35,661 bases of DNA from NCBI GenBank assembly GCA_001800745.1, contig MGVZ01000064.1:1-35661 (forward strand), read 5' to 3'. Below, one piece after another: positions 24,950 through 33,228 of this stretch. Numbering within the stretch: the stretch's first letter is position 1; each line of letters starts with the position of its first letter. Source of the stretch: Euryarchaeota archaeon RBG_16_67_27. GTDB lineage: Archaea; Thermoplasmatota; Thermoplasmata; RBG-16-68-12. A model generated the notes under the pieces. The model did no database searches. It worked only from the letters and a program-made list of their open reading frames with translations, and was not told the origin of the DNA. Made by a program: the position numbers and the translations under genes.

Positions 24950-25555
24950 GTGCATCTCCCGATCTTCCCGCTCCCTGCGGTCCTGTTCCCCGGAGCGACC
25001 GTCCCCCTGCACATCTTCGAGCCCCGGTACCGCGAGATGGTCGGGCGCTGCCTCGAGCACGACGAGCCGTTCGGAGTCGTCTTGATCCAGGAAGGCGAGG
25101 AGGTCGGTGGGCACGCGGCACCCCGCCGGATCGGCACGGAGGCCCGGGTGATCGCCTCCCAGAGATACCGGGACGGCCGCTACGACATCGTCGCCGAAGG
25201 ACGCCGCAGGTTCGAGATCCTCCAGCTCGACCGGAGCCGCGCGTACCTGCGCGCGGACGTGGAATGGCTCGAGGAGCTCGAGGGTCGGGATGCGCACCGC
25301 CTCGCGGAGACCGTCGCGACCCTCTTCGAAGGCGTCCTTGAGAGCCTCGAGCTCGCGGGTCAAGCGATTGTCGACGAGTCTTGGAAGGCGCTGGACCCTC
25401 GGTCCCTTTCCTATCGCGTCGCGGCGGCACTCCCCGCGGATGACCTCGTCAAGCAGGAGCTCCTCGAGGCGGCCGATGTCGCGTCCCGACTCGTGCGGGA
25501 AGCGGAGCTCCTCATGTCGGTCGCAAGGATCGGAGCGGAGGCGGGCGCGGCCTAG
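24950..25555 (+). CDS. LON substrate-binding domain protein
   Basis: 201 residues. The PUA-like N-terminal domain of Lon proteases is clear: HLPIFPLPAVLFPG at 2-15, LHIFEPRYREMV at 20-31, FGVVLI and GTEARV strands, GRYDIVAEGRRRFEI, followed by a helical bundle. There is no AAA+ or protease domain, so it is a stand-alone LON-domain protein, possibly an adaptor or substrate-recognition protein. GTG 24950 begins the domain exactly. The stop lies 2 nt from the convergent tRNA gene. Confidence 0.87.
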   Translation: MHLPIFPLPAVLFPGATVPLHIFEPRYREMVGRCLEHDEPFGVVLIQEGEEVGGHAAPRRIGTEARVIASQRYRDGRYDIVAEGRRRFEILQLDRSRAYLRADVEWLEELEGRDAHRLAETVATLFEGVLESLELAGQAIVDESWKALDPRSLSYRVAAALPADDLVKQELLEAADVASRLVREAELLMSVARIGAEAGAA

Positions 25556-25557
25556 AG

Positions 25558-25628
25558 TGCGGCGCGCGGGAATCGAACCCGCGTTAGAAGCTTGGGAAGC
25601 TTCTGTCCTACCATTAGACTAGCGCCGC
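25558..25628 (-). tRNA. tRNA-Gly (anticodon CCC)
   Basis: The minus strand folds as a full cloverleaf: acceptor GCGGCGC (25628-25622) with GCGCCGC (25565-25559), D arm GTCT...GGAC, anticodon stem GAAGC/GCTTC around the loop TTCCCAA with anticodon CCC, and T arm GCGGG-TTCGATT-CCCGC. Discriminator is A; CCA is not encoded. No intron. It reads the GGG glycine codon. Confidence 0.96.
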
Positions 25629-25702
25629 GCGTCGCAGGAAAGAGGAGGGGTGGTATTTTGAGATTCGCCCGGTACGGTTTCGGCGCGGCTTCGCCGGGAG
25701 GT

Positions 25703-25957
25703 TCACCGCACGGTCTCGAGCTGGGAGATGATGTTCCAGATGAGCGTGCGGCCGTGGAGGGGGATGTTCGGGTCGTTCGCGAGGTCGTCCATGATCATGA
25801 TCGCGCTCGTCACTCGCAGGTCGAGCGCCTCATCCTTCTTCGTGAGCCGGGCCTTCGCGTCGACGGCCCCGCGGCGGATGTTCCGCGGGACGGAGGAGTC
25901 CTCGGCGATCTGGTCGAGTACGTCCATGATTTGCTTGAGTTTCGCCTCGATTTCCAT
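25703..25957 (-). CDS. UPF0147 family protein
   Basis: 84 residues, all helical, with the conserved stretch EDSSVPRNIRRGAVDAKARL near 19-38 and LANDPNIPLHGRTLIWNIISQLE near 59-81. This is the archaeal UPF0147 family, of unknown function. A strong Shine-Dalgarno GGAGGTG lies about 6 nt before the ATG, and the gene follows the Lrp-like gene by 30 nt, so it is likely the second gene of a two-gene transcript. Confidence 0.93.
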   Translation of the reverse strand: MEIEAKLKQIMDVLDQIAEDSSVPRNIRRGAVDAKARLTKKDEALDLRVTSAIMIMDDLANDPNIPLHGRTLIWNIISQLETVR

Positions 25958-25987
25958 CTGACCACCTCCAGGCCCAGACCATGCACC

Positions 25988-26311
25988 TCAACTTTGAACC
26001 CGAGTCGCGCCGTTTTCCTTGTACGTGGTCACGACCATCAGGGTCTTCGTGTCCTTGATCCCCGGAATCGGGGCGAGCTTGGACAGGACGAAGTCCTTCA
26101 GGTCCTTGTAGTTGTGGAAGCGGGCCTTCGCCACGATGTCCGTGTCCCCCGTCACCAGGAAGACGTCCTGGATGACGTCGAACTTCGAGATCTCCGTGGC
26201 GATCCGGTCCGCCTCCTTCGTGTCCACCTTCAGGGTGATCACGGCGGCGACCTGATCCTCGCCGTAGAGGGCCGTCAAGGCCTGTTCCATGTCGCTGCCT
26301 TGGGCCATCAT
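25988..26311 (-). CDS. Stand-alone Lrp/AsnC effector-binding domain protein
   Basis: 107 residues. After a short N-terminal helix it has one RAM-type domain: VAAVITLKVDTKEADRIATEI, then VFLVTGDTDIVAKARFHNYKDLKDFVLSKL and GIKDTKTLMVVTTYKE. There is no helix-turn-helix, so it cannot bind DNA by itself in the Lrp manner. It is the second such protein in the window and shares the closing I-x-D-T-K-T-L motif with the first. The ATG (26311 or 26308) lies about 27 nt after a TATA-like CCTTAATAC. Confidence 0.86.
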   Translation of the reverse strand: MMAQGSDMEQALTALYGEDQVAAVITLKVDTKEADRIATEISKFDVIQDVFLVTGDTDIVAKARFHNYKDLKDFVLSKLAPIPGIKDTKTLMVVTTYKENGATRVQS

Positions 26312-26331
26312 CCGCGGGAAGTGAACGTCCC

Positions 26332-26340
26332 GTATTAAGG
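26332..26340 (-). promoter_or_regulatory. TATA-like box for the Lrp-like/UPF0147 transcript
   Basis: CCTTAATAC on the minus strand is centred about 25 nt before ATG 26311; a second A/T-rich CATAAACC lies just upstream at 26340-26347. Confidence 0.6.
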
Positions 26341-26366
26341 TTTATGAGCATTTCGGTGCGAAGCGT

Positions 26367-27215
26367 TCACGCGGCGATCTTCTCGCCGCACTTCCTGCAG
26401 AACGCGTCGTCGGGGACGAGATCGGCGCCGCACGCGGCGCACCTCCTGGGGCCGACCCGCGTGCCGCACCGGCGACAGAACGCGTCATCGTGTGCGAGCG
26501 GCGTGCCACAGGTCGCGCACGCGAGCGAGGTCGCGGCGGCGGGCTTTGGCATCGGACCCACGCCCGGCGCCGATGCGATCGCGGCCGGGACGGGTCCGCC
26601 CTCGGCGCCCCGCTGCGCCTGACGCGCGGCGGCGAGTGCCGCGTTGAAGTCGTTCGCCTCGAAGCGCGCCTGCGCCTTGGCGAGCCAGCCCTCCGCGGCG
26701 GCTATATCCTTAGCGTCCGCGCGACCCTTCGCGATACCCTCCCGGGCGATGTCGATCGTGAACCGCGCCTGCGCGTAGTTCGGCGGGAACTCCTTCGCGA
26801 GGAGCTCCTTCGTCGTCGCCTCCTCCGTCGCGGGGCCCGGGGGCATCGCCTCGAGCCTCACGAGATCCCCTTTCGCCGTCTGCTGTGCTTTGAGGCTCAT
26901 CATGCGGTCCTTCGCCTGCGATGCGAGATCGCGGACGACGCGGTAGTTCCGGCGCTCGTACGCGACCTGCGCCTGCCGTACGAGGGAGACCACCTCCTCG
27001 CTCCGGACGCCACCGCGCTCCATGGACTCCATGAACGCCTTCGCGGTGAGGAGCGCGTTGTGCGCATCGTCCGGCATCTCGGCGATCCGCTTCGAGGCGC
27101 GCACCCGCCGGGCCTTCATCGACTTGCGCAGGTACTTCATTTCGAGGAACGCGATGACGATGATCACGACGATCATGATGATGACGCCGATCGTGAACGC
27201 GTCGAGGTCCGCCAT
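26367..27215 (-). CDS. Membrane-anchored protein with double zinc ribbon
   Basis: 282 residues. One N-terminal membrane helix (residues about 8-24, rich in Ile and Val) is followed by a basic stop-transfer region, a long helical section of repeat-like helices (about 45-205) and a C-terminal double zinc ribbon: CATCGTPLAHDDAFCRRCG and CAACGADLVPDDAFCRKCG, which are near duplicates. The bulk is predicted to be cytoplasmic. No enzyme domain. It may be a scaffold. A TATA-like CCTTTTAT lies about 31 nt upstream of the ATG. Confidence 0.82.
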   Translation of the reverse strand: MADLDAFTIGVIIMIVVIIVIAFLEMKYLRKSMKARRVRASKRIAEMPDDAHNALLTAKAFMESMERGGVRSEEVVSLVRQAQVAYERRNYRVVRDLASQAKDRMMSLKAQQTAKGDLVRLEAMPPGPATEEATTKELLAKEFPPNYAQARFTIDIAREGIAKGRADAKDIAAAEGWLAKAQARFEANDFNAALAAARQAQRGAEGGPVPAAIASAPGVGPMPKPAAATSLACATCGTPLAHDDAFCRRCGTRVGPRRCAACGADLVPDDAFCRKCGEKIAA

Positions 27216-27242
27216 GGCCGGCCGTCCACGGCCCTAGGCGCC

Positions 27243-27250
27243 ATAAAAGG
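27243..27250 (-). promoter_or_regulatory. TATA-like box for the zinc-ribbon membrane protein gene
   Basis: CCTTTTAT on the minus strand is about 31 nt before the ATG at 27215. Confidence 0.55.
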
Positions 27251-27294
27251 GTTTTCCCGCGAATTCTACTGCATGATTCCCGGCGGCGGGAGGA

Positions 27295-28359
27295 TCAGCT
27301 CAGGATCTCGCCAATCCGGCCCTGCTTCCAGCCGAGGCGGACCTCCCGGGCGATCCGGCGTCCCGTGGACATCCCCGGCTCGACCATGTCCGCGTACGGG
27401 GAGCCGGAGATGAAGAGGTTCGTCCCCGCGACGATCCGTGTGGAGATCTCGAAGACCTTGAAGCGGAGCGCGTCCGTGACGATCGTCTCCAGGCAGAACG
27501 GTCCGATCATCCCGCCGAACAGGTCGAGGGACCGCTCGACGACGCGCTCGCCCATTTCGAACGCCTCGGGGAGCAGGGACTCCCGGAGGACGACGGGCAT
27601 GTTCCCCGTGACGACGAACGTCGGGTACAGGCCGATCTTCCGAAGGGCCTCCTGCGCCCCGAGCTTGTACATCTCGTCGATGTTCGCCTCGTCCCGGCGG
27701 TCGATTCCGAGGATCTCGAGGACGCCTTTCGACAGCCGATACCCGGACGTCGAGAGCGGCGAGTAGAAGTAGTGCAGGTAGTACCGCGTCCCGACGATGT
27801 ACTCCTGGATCGTGTACTTCATCCCGGGCTTGATCGCTTCCTGGAAGTCGTCATGGTTTTTCGCGATGAACGAGCCGCGGCCGCCCTTCGCGCCGTAATA
27901 CTTGACGAAGACGGGGCGGTCGATCTCCTCCGGCTTCGAGATCCTGTGGGGCATGTCCACGCCCGCGGAGGTCAGCCACGACCGCTGCTTCTCCCGGTCC
28001 GATTCCCACGCGAGGACCTCGCGGTTCCCGAACGTGGGCACCGCGAACTGCCGGAAGTCGTCCGGGCCCATGTACTCGACGAGGGACCCGTGGGGGACGG
28101 CGACGGCCTGCCGCGCGACGAGGGCGTCGGCGTGGTCCTTGATCTCCGAGTACGAATCGACGACGAGGAACTCGTCGGGCTTCGCGAGGGGGAAGGCGTC
28201 GTAGAACCTCGGCACCTTGCCGATCGCGATCCCGAGGGTGCGGAAGCCCTCCTGGCGAGCGCCGTGGAAGATCTGCAGGGAGGAGTGGGAGCAGACGGTC
28301 GCGATGACGATGTCCTCGTAGTCCTCGAGGATCGCGGCGATCGTCTTCGCGGAAACCAT
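27295..28359 (-). CDS. purP: 5-formaminoimidazole-4-carboxamide ribonucleotide synthetase
   Basis: 354 residues. PurP is the archaeal ATP-grasp enzyme that formylates AICAR with formate and ATP to FAICAR in purine synthesis, replacing the folate-dependent PurH step. Motifs include TVCSHSSLQIFHGARQEGF near 22-40, VPHGSLVEYMG, KYYGAKGGRGSFIAKN, YYLHYFYSPLS, GNMPVVLRESLLPEAFEMGE and FEISTRIVAGTNLF. ATG 28359 is preferred to GTG 28368 because a CCTTTAAT box is centred 27 nt upstream. Confidence 0.95.
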   Translation of the reverse strand: MVSAKTIAAILEDYEDIVIATVCSHSSLQIFHGARQEGFRTLGIAIGKVPRFYDAFPLAKPDEFLVVDSYSEIKDHADALVARQAVAVPHGSLVEYMGPDDFRQFAVPTFGNREVLAWESDREKQRSWLTSAGVDMPHRISKPEEIDRPVFVKYYGAKGGRGSFIAKNHDDFQEAIKPGMKYTIQEYIVGTRYYLHYFYSPLSTSGYRLSKGVLEILGIDRRDEANIDEMYKLGAQEALRKIGLYPTFVVTGNMPVVLRESLLPEAFEMGERVVERSLDLFGGMIGPFCLETIVTDALRFKVFEISTRIVAGTNLFISGSPYADMVEPGMSTGRRIAREVRLGWKQGRIGEILS

Positions 28360-28382
28360 TATCGACACAATGCCTCGGCCGC

Positions 28383-28390
28383 ATTAAAGG
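28383..28390 (-). promoter_or_regulatory. TATA-like box for purP
   Basis: CCTTTAAT on the minus strand is centred about 27 nt before ATG 28359. It overlaps the last codons of folP. Confidence 0.6.
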
Positions 28391-29268
28391 TTTTCACGGG
28401 CCGGGGAGCGGGGAGCCTGCGCGACGCGCACGTCTTTCACGACCTGGAGCGCGCGGACGGTCTCCGCGACGTCGTGGACGCGGACGACCTGCGCTCCCTG
28501 GATCACGGCAAAGGCCGCGGCGGCGAGGCTCGCGGACAGCCGCTCCCCCGACGTCGAGGGGAACAGCGCGCCGAGGAAAGACTTGCGCGAGACGCCGATG
28601 ACGACGGGCCGGCCGAGGGCCGTGAGGTCGCCGATGTGAGCGAGGAGTTCGAGGTTGTGATCGAGAGCCTTCCCGAACCCGATCCCCGGGTCGACGGCAA
28701 GAGCCTCGCGGGGAACGCCCGCCAACACGGCCGTCTCGATCCGCGCCGCGAGGAACCCGCGGACCTCCGCGACGACGTCCCCATACGAGGGCGCCACCTG
28801 CATCGTCTTCGGCTCCCCGAGCATGTGCACGATCACGGCCCCGGCGCGGGCGCCTGCGATCCCGCGGACCATCTCCGGATCGCGGAGGCCCGAGACGTCG
28901 TTCACGATGCTCGCCCCCGCCTCGAGGGCCCGTGCGGCGACCTCCGGTTTGCGCGTGTCCACGGACAGCGGGACGCCCGTGGTCCGCACGAGTCCCTCAA
29001 ACACGGGACGGATCCGGCGCCACTCCTCGTCCGCGGGGATGGGATCGGAGCCGGGGCGCGTCGACTCCCCGCCGATGTCAATGAGGTCCGCCCCCTGTGC
29101 GACCATCTCGAGGGCCCGGCGGATCGCGGCGTCGGGTTCGAGGTACCGGCCGCCGTCGGAGAACGAGTCCGGCGTGACGTTCAGGATCCCCATGACCCGC
29201 GGCCGATCGAGGACGATCTCCCCGGTCCGATGGCGCCAGACGAGCGGCTCGGCCACGGCACGGAGCAT
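28384..29268 (-). CDS. folP: Dihydropteroate synthase
   Basis: 294 residues. It joins a pterin diphosphate with p-aminobenzoate or a related aryl amine in folate/methanopterin-type cofactor synthesis. The signatures are complete: VMGILNVTPDSFSDGG near 25-40, IDIGGESTRPGSDP near 63-76, VDTRKP, IVNDVSGL, DPGIGFGKALDHN near 193-205 and GVSRKSFLG near 224-232. Divergent from thrS across a shared 68-nt promoter region. Normal length and no missing residue. Confidence 0.95.
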   Translation of the reverse strand: MLRAVAEPLVWRHRTGEIVLDRPRVMGILNVTPDSFSDGGRYLEPDAAIRRALEMVAQGADLIDIGGESTRPGSDPIPADEEWRRIRPVFEGLVRTTGVPLSVDTRKPEVAARALEAGASIVNDVSGLRDPEMVRGIAGARAGAVIVHMLGEPKTMQVAPSYGDVVAEVRGFLAARIETAVLAGVPREALAVDPGIGFGKALDHNLELLAHIGDLTALGRPVVIGVSRKSFLGALFPSTSGERLSASLAAAAFAVIQGAQVVRVHDVAETVRALQVVKDVRVAQAPRSPARENL

Positions 29269-29298
29269 CCCGCTGCGGCTATTTTCGCGTTGCGCGGG

Positions 29299-29313
29299 AA
29301 GTTATCTTATACC
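29299..29313. promoter_or_regulatory. Divergent promoter region of folP and thrS
   Basis: The A/T-rich stretch AAGTTATCTTATACC can serve both directions: TCTTATACC (29305-29313) is centred 28 nt before the thrS ATG, and the minus-strand AAGATAACTT is about 35 nt before the folP ATG. Confidence 0.55.
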
Positions 29314-29336
29314 CCGGACGGATAACGCGGCCCCGG

Positions 29337-31232
29337 ATGCGCGTCCTGTTCCTCCACGCGGACTTCCTCGAGTACGAGGTCAAGGAGAAGGCGCTTCCGT
29401 CCGTCGGCGACGTGCCGAAGGACAAGCGGCATGGCCGCGCGGAGGAGGCGCTCGTCTGCTTCGTCTCCGCGGAGAAGCGGGACGAGGCGGATCCCGCGGG
29501 AGCCGCGGCCGCGGTCGCCAGGAACGTCGAGGAGGTCGCGGCGCAGGTCCACACGCGGCGGGTCGTACTCTATCCGTACGCGCATCTGAGCTCGTCCCTC
29601 GCCGCGCCGGACCCCGCGCAGGCGATCCTCGCAGCGCTGGAGAGGGACCTCCGAGCCCGCGGGCTCGACGTCCACGCGTCGCCGTTCGGATACTACAAGT
29701 CGTTCACGATTAGCGTGAAGGGGCACCCCCTCAGCGAGCTCTCCCGGGAGATCGTCGCAGACACCGGAGGAGAGAAGGAGGAGGTCTCCGACGCGGTGAG
29801 GGCGGAGGCGAAGCTCCGGTCCGCGTGGTCGATCCTCGACCTCGACGGCCGGCTCCACCCGCTCGCGCTCACGGACGGCAAGGTCACGGGCTTCGACTTC
29901 AACGGCCACGAGAACCTGCGACGGTTCGCGACGTACGAGATGGCGAAGTCCCGCGAGGTGAGGGAGGAGCCACCGCACGTCCGGCTGATGCGGGAGCTCG
30001 AGCTCGTCGACTACGAGCCCGGATCCGACCCGGGGAACCTCCGGTATTACGCGAAAGGCCGGCTCGTCAAGGGGCTCCTCGAGGAGTTCGTGAGTCAACG
30101 GGTGATCGAATACGGCGCGATGGAGGTCGAGTGCCCGATCATGTACGACTTCGAGCACCCCGCCCTCAAGTCGTACTTGAACCGGTTCCCCGCTCGCCAG
30201 TACGTCGTCCAGACGCCGAACAAGCGGGCGTTCCTCCGGTTCAGCGCGTGCTTCGGCCAGTTCCTGATCGCGAAGGACATGGTCCTCTCGTACAAGCAGC
30301 TCCCGCTCTCGCTGTACGAGCTCACGCGGTACTCGTTCCGCGCGGAGCAGCGCGGGGAGCTCGCCGGGCTCCGTCGGCTCCGGGCGTTCACGATGCCCGA
30401 CTGCCACGCCCTGTGCGCGGACCTCGACCAGGCGAAGGAGCACATGATGGTCCGGTTCGAGGTCGCGTGGGACCTCCTGAAGGACTGCGGGTTCGCGATG
30501 CCGGACGACTTCGAGGTCGGGCTCCGGGTCACGGAGCCGTTCTGGAAAGAGCACCGCGAGTTCGTGACTGCGTACGCGCGGCGCTGGGGCAAGGCAATCC
30601 TCGTCGAGACCTGGGCCGAGCAGTTCTTTTATTTCGTGATGAAGTACGAGTGGAACTTCGTCGACGCGAACGACAAGGCCGCGGCGCTCACGACGGACCA
30701 GATCGACACGGAGAACGCGAAGCGGTTCGGGATCACGTTCACGGACGAGACGGGCCAGGCGCGGCACCCGTACATCCTCCACCTGTCGCCGAGCGGGGCG
30801 ATCGAGCGGGTGCTCTATGCGCTCCTGGAGAAGGCCGCCGCGGACATCGCGGCGGGCCGGCCGCCGATGCTTCCCGTCTGGCTCAGCCCCGTGCAGGTCC
30901 GGGTCGTCCCGGTGAGCGTTGACCAGGTCGAGGCCGCGAAGGCCCTCGTCGACCGGTTCCCCGACGTCCGCGCGGACGTCGACGACACGAGCGACAGCCT
31001 GAACAAGAAGATCCGGAACGCGGAGAAGGAGTGGATCCCGTACATCGCCGTCGTCGGGAGACGCGAACTCGAGTCCGGCACGCTGAGCGTGCGCGTGCGC
31101 GCGACGAAAGAGCAGCGGGCGATGACCGTGGACGCGCTCCGGGCGGAGATCGCGAAGGAGACCGCGGGCCGTCCGTACAAGCCGCTCCCGCTCCCGAGGC
31201 TCCTGACCAAGCGCCCGACGTTCCGCGGGTGA
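29337..31232 (+). CDS. thrS: Threonyl-tRNA synthetase, archaeal type
   Basis: 631 residues. It starts with the archaea-specific editing domain related to D-aminoacyl-tRNA deacylase (MRVLFLHADFLEYEVKEKA; RRVVLYPYAHLSS; SPFGYYKSF), which removes mischarged serine. The class II core follows: MEVECPIMYDFEHPAL, the motif 2 loop with FRAEQRGELAGLRRLRAF, MPDCHALC with zinc ligands, and motif 3-like SPSGAIERVLYALLE. The C-terminal anticodon-binding domain is LPVWLSPVQVRVVPVS onward. ATG 29337 is supported by the TATA box. Confidence 0.97.
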   Translation: MRVLFLHADFLEYEVKEKALPSVGDVPKDKRHGRAEEALVCFVSAEKRDEADPAGAAAAVARNVEEVAAQVHTRRVVLYPYAHLSSSLAAPDPAQAILAALERDLRARGLDVHASPFGYYKSFTISVKGHPLSELSREIVADTGGEKEEVSDAVRAEAKLRSAWSILDLDGRLHPLALTDGKVTGFDFNGHENLRRFATYEMAKSREVREEPPHVRLMRELELVDYEPGSDPGNLRYYAKGRLVKGLLEEFVSQRVIEYGAMEVECPIMYDFEHPALKSYLNRFPARQYVVQTPNKRAFLRFSACFGQFLIAKDMVLSYKQLPLSLYELTRYSFRAEQRGELAGLRRLRAFTMPDCHALCADLDQAKEHMMVRFEVAWDLLKDCGFAMPDDFEVGLRVTEPFWKEHREFVTAYARRWGKAILVETWAEQFFYFVMKYEWNFVDANDKAAALTTDQIDTENAKRFGITFTDETGQARHPYILHLSPSGAIERVLYALLEKAAADIAAGRPPMLPVWLSPVQVRVVPVSVDQVEAAKALVDRFPDVRADVDDTSDSLNKKIRNAEKEWIPYIAVVGRRELESGTLSVRVRATKEQRAMTVDALRAEIAKETAGRPYKPLPLPRLLTKRPTFRG

Positions 31233-31257
31233 GCGACGAGATTCGCCGGGATTCTCA

Positions 31258-31269
31258 GGTTCGAGAACC
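31258..31269. repeat. Inverted repeat GGTTC-GA-GAACC upstream of the PKD gene
   Basis: A perfect 5-bp palindrome about 10 nt upstream of a TATA-like CCTTAAGC (31278-31285) for the PKD protein gene. It may be a binding site; it could also be chance. Confidence 0.35.
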
Positions 31270-31319
31270 AGGCCGCGGCCCTTAAGCGGGGTGAACGGGT
31301 CCGAGCGGCCGGTGCTTTC

Positions 31320-32036
31320 GTGAAGCGCGAACTGAGTGAGCTCCTCCTAGGGATCGGCGTGCTCGCGATGGGACTGGGCCTCCTCGGGTTCACGTTCTCC
31401 CAGGCGTTCGCCCTCGCCCAGAACCCCGGGGCGTTCCTGCAGGACCAGATCCCGACCTCCCAGGGGGGCCAGGGGCCTTCCGCGTCGTTCAGCTGGACGA
31501 GCAGCGGGTTCAACGTGACCGTGGCGGACTCCTCCCGGCAGGGGGATGCAGGAATCGCGTCGTGGGACTGGGACTTCGGCGACGGGACACGTCGGACCGG
31601 GCAGAACCCAGGGCTCCATGACTACGGCATGCCGGGTTCGTGGCAGTTGAGCCTGATCGTCCGGGACGCGAACGGCAAGGAGAGCCGGGCGTTCGCCCAG
31701 GTCGAAGCGGCTCCGAGCCTGACTCGGTCTGGCCAGAGCATGACGGACCCGACCGCAGGCCTCGAGATCAACTTCAACTTCGGGTCGATCCTCCTGCCGA
31801 TCGCCATCGCGTTCCTCACGTTCGGGCTGTACGTCGTCATGGCGATCGCGGGCGGCATGGTCACGAAGGCGGGATGGAACCTCGTGAAGCCGAAGCCCGA
31901 GACGATTCGGGTGAGGATGAAGCCGAAGGACCTCACGCGGGCGTTCGAGGAGGACGCCGCCTCGGTGGCTCCGCTGCCCTTGAAGGTTGCTACGCAGCCG
32001 TCGGCCGTCGGGCCGCCTCCGCCGCCGCCGTCGTGA
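31320..32036 (+). CDS. PKD-domain membrane protein
   Basis: 238 residues from GTG 31320. An N-terminal membrane helix (about 8-30) leads to an outside PKD domain with the hallmark SWDWDFGDGTRRTG near 81-94 and LIVRDANGKES. A second helix ILLPIAIAFLTFGLYVVMAI follows near 157-176, then a cytoplasmic tail ending in a run of prolines. The PKD fold is an Ig-like module of archaeal surface proteins, so an envelope role is likely. It converges on ftsZ with an 18-nt gap. Partner unknown. Confidence 0.82.
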   Translation: MKRELSELLLGIGVLAMGLGLLGFTFSQAFALAQNPGAFLQDQIPTSQGGQGPSASFSWTSSGFNVTVADSSRQGDAGIASWDWDFGDGTRRTGQNPGLHDYGMPGSWQLSLIVRDANGKESRAFAQVEAAPSLTRSGQSMTDPTAGLEINFNFGSILLPIAIAFLTFGLYVVMAIAGGMVTKAGWNLVKPKPETIRVRMKPKDLTRAFEEDAASVAPLPLKVATQPSAVGPPPPPPS

Positions 32037-32054
32037 ACCGGTCGGCGCAGGCCC

Positions 32055-33152
32055 TCACGGTTTCCTCGAAAAAATGGAGGGGTTCATCGGAAGGAGGACG
32101 GGTTCGTCCGCCGCGGCGGACGCGCCGCTCAGGGAGACGGGCTGGGCCACGGACTCGAGGATCGGGCTCCGGACGCCGGTCATGATCGCGAGGACGCGCA
32201 TGATCCCCTCGTACTTCCGGTCCACGCGGACGCCGAAGATCACGTTCGCCTCGGACCGCATGCGCTTCGTCAGGCCCTCGACGACCTCGTTCGCGGTCCG
32301 GAGCTGGAGGGACGGTCCCGCGCTGATGTGGATCAGGGCGCCTCGGGCGCCGCGATAGTCGACGTCGAGGAGGGGGTTGTCGAGGGTCTCCTGGACGATG
32401 GCCTCCGGGTCCTCGTCCGTGTTCTCCCCGTAGAAGATCGTCGACGTGCCGCCGGCCTGGAGGATCGTCCGGACGTCGTTGAAGTCCAAGTTGATCAGGG
32501 ATGGGAGCGTGATCGACTCCGTCACGCCCTTGATCACTTCGCTGATGAGATGGTCCATCACGGCGAACGCCTGCTCGACCGGGAGGTTCGGCACGAGGTC
32601 CAGGAGGCGGTTGTTGTCGAGGATGATGAGGGAGTCCGACACGGGCTTGAGCCGCTGAATCCCGGCCTGCGCGTTCCGCATCCGGCCTCTCTCCGCCTTG
32701 AACGGCGTCGTCGCGAGCGTGATGACGACCCCTCCGGCGGCCTGCGCGAGCTCTGCGATGTGCGGGGCGACGCCCGTGCCGGTCCCCCCGCCCAGTCCGA
32801 CGGTGATGAACGTGAGGTCCGCATCCGCGATCTGGTTCCGGAGTTCGTCCTCCGCGAGCTCGGCGCACCGCTCGCCGACCTCCGGCCGTCCGCCGGCGCC
32901 CATGCCCCGCGTCACGGGGCCGCCGATGAGGAGCTTTCGGTCGCATTGAATCGAGTCGAGGTGGACCGCGTCCGTGTTCACGACGAGGGTCCGCGCCCCG
33001 TGCACGCCGAGCCGATGCAGCCGACTCACGGAGTTCCCGCCGGCCCCACCGCAGCCGACGACGAGGACCTTCGGCCGGCCGAAGGCATACGAATCGAGGA
33101 ACGTCTGGTTCCCATTCCGCTGGACCGCGTCGAGTCCCATCCCTGTTCCCAT
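32055..33152 (-). CDS. ftsZ: Cell division GTPase FtsZ
   Basis: 365 residues. It polymerises into the division ring. The nucleotide site is complete: VVGCGGAGGNSV near 31-42, the tubulin signature GGGTGTG at 121-127, TPFKAERGRMRNA, and the T7 loop LINLDFNDVRTIL with the catalytic Asp residues. The C-terminal tail is short (PVLLPMNPSIFSRKP). A GGGAGGG Shine-Dalgarno touches ATG 33152, so ATG 33140 (MGLDAVQ) is a possible start. It is downstream of the RHH gene with a 76-nt gap, probably one transcript. Confidence 0.96.
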   Translation of the reverse strand: MGTGMGLDAVQRNGNQTFLDSYAFGRPKVLVVGCGGAGGNSVSRLHRLGVHGARTLVVNTDAVHLDSIQCDRKLLIGGPVTRGMGAGGRPEVGERCAELAEDELRNQIADADLTFITVGLGGGTGTGVAPHIAELAQAAGGVVITLATTPFKAERGRMRNAQAGIQRLKPVSDSLIILDNNRLLDLVPNLPVEQAFAVMDHLISEVIKGVTESITLPSLINLDFNDVRTILQAGGTSTIFYGENTDEDPEAIVQETLDNPLLDVDYRGARGALIHISAGPSLQLRTANEVVEGLTKRMRSEANVIFGVRVDRKYEGIMRVLAIMTGVRSPILESVAQPVSLSGASAAADEPVLLPMNPSIFSRKP

Positions 33153-33228
33153 CCCTCCCGTCGGTCCGGAGACCGGCGGGTGCGTCGCGGGAGACCCGTG
33201 GGCGGTCCCCCCGCGCTTCGACCCCGGC

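Noticed and set aside
25558-25628. Intron in tRNA-Gly, given the BHB element elsewhere
   Set aside because: The cloverleaf is complete with a 7-nt anticodon loop and no insertion.
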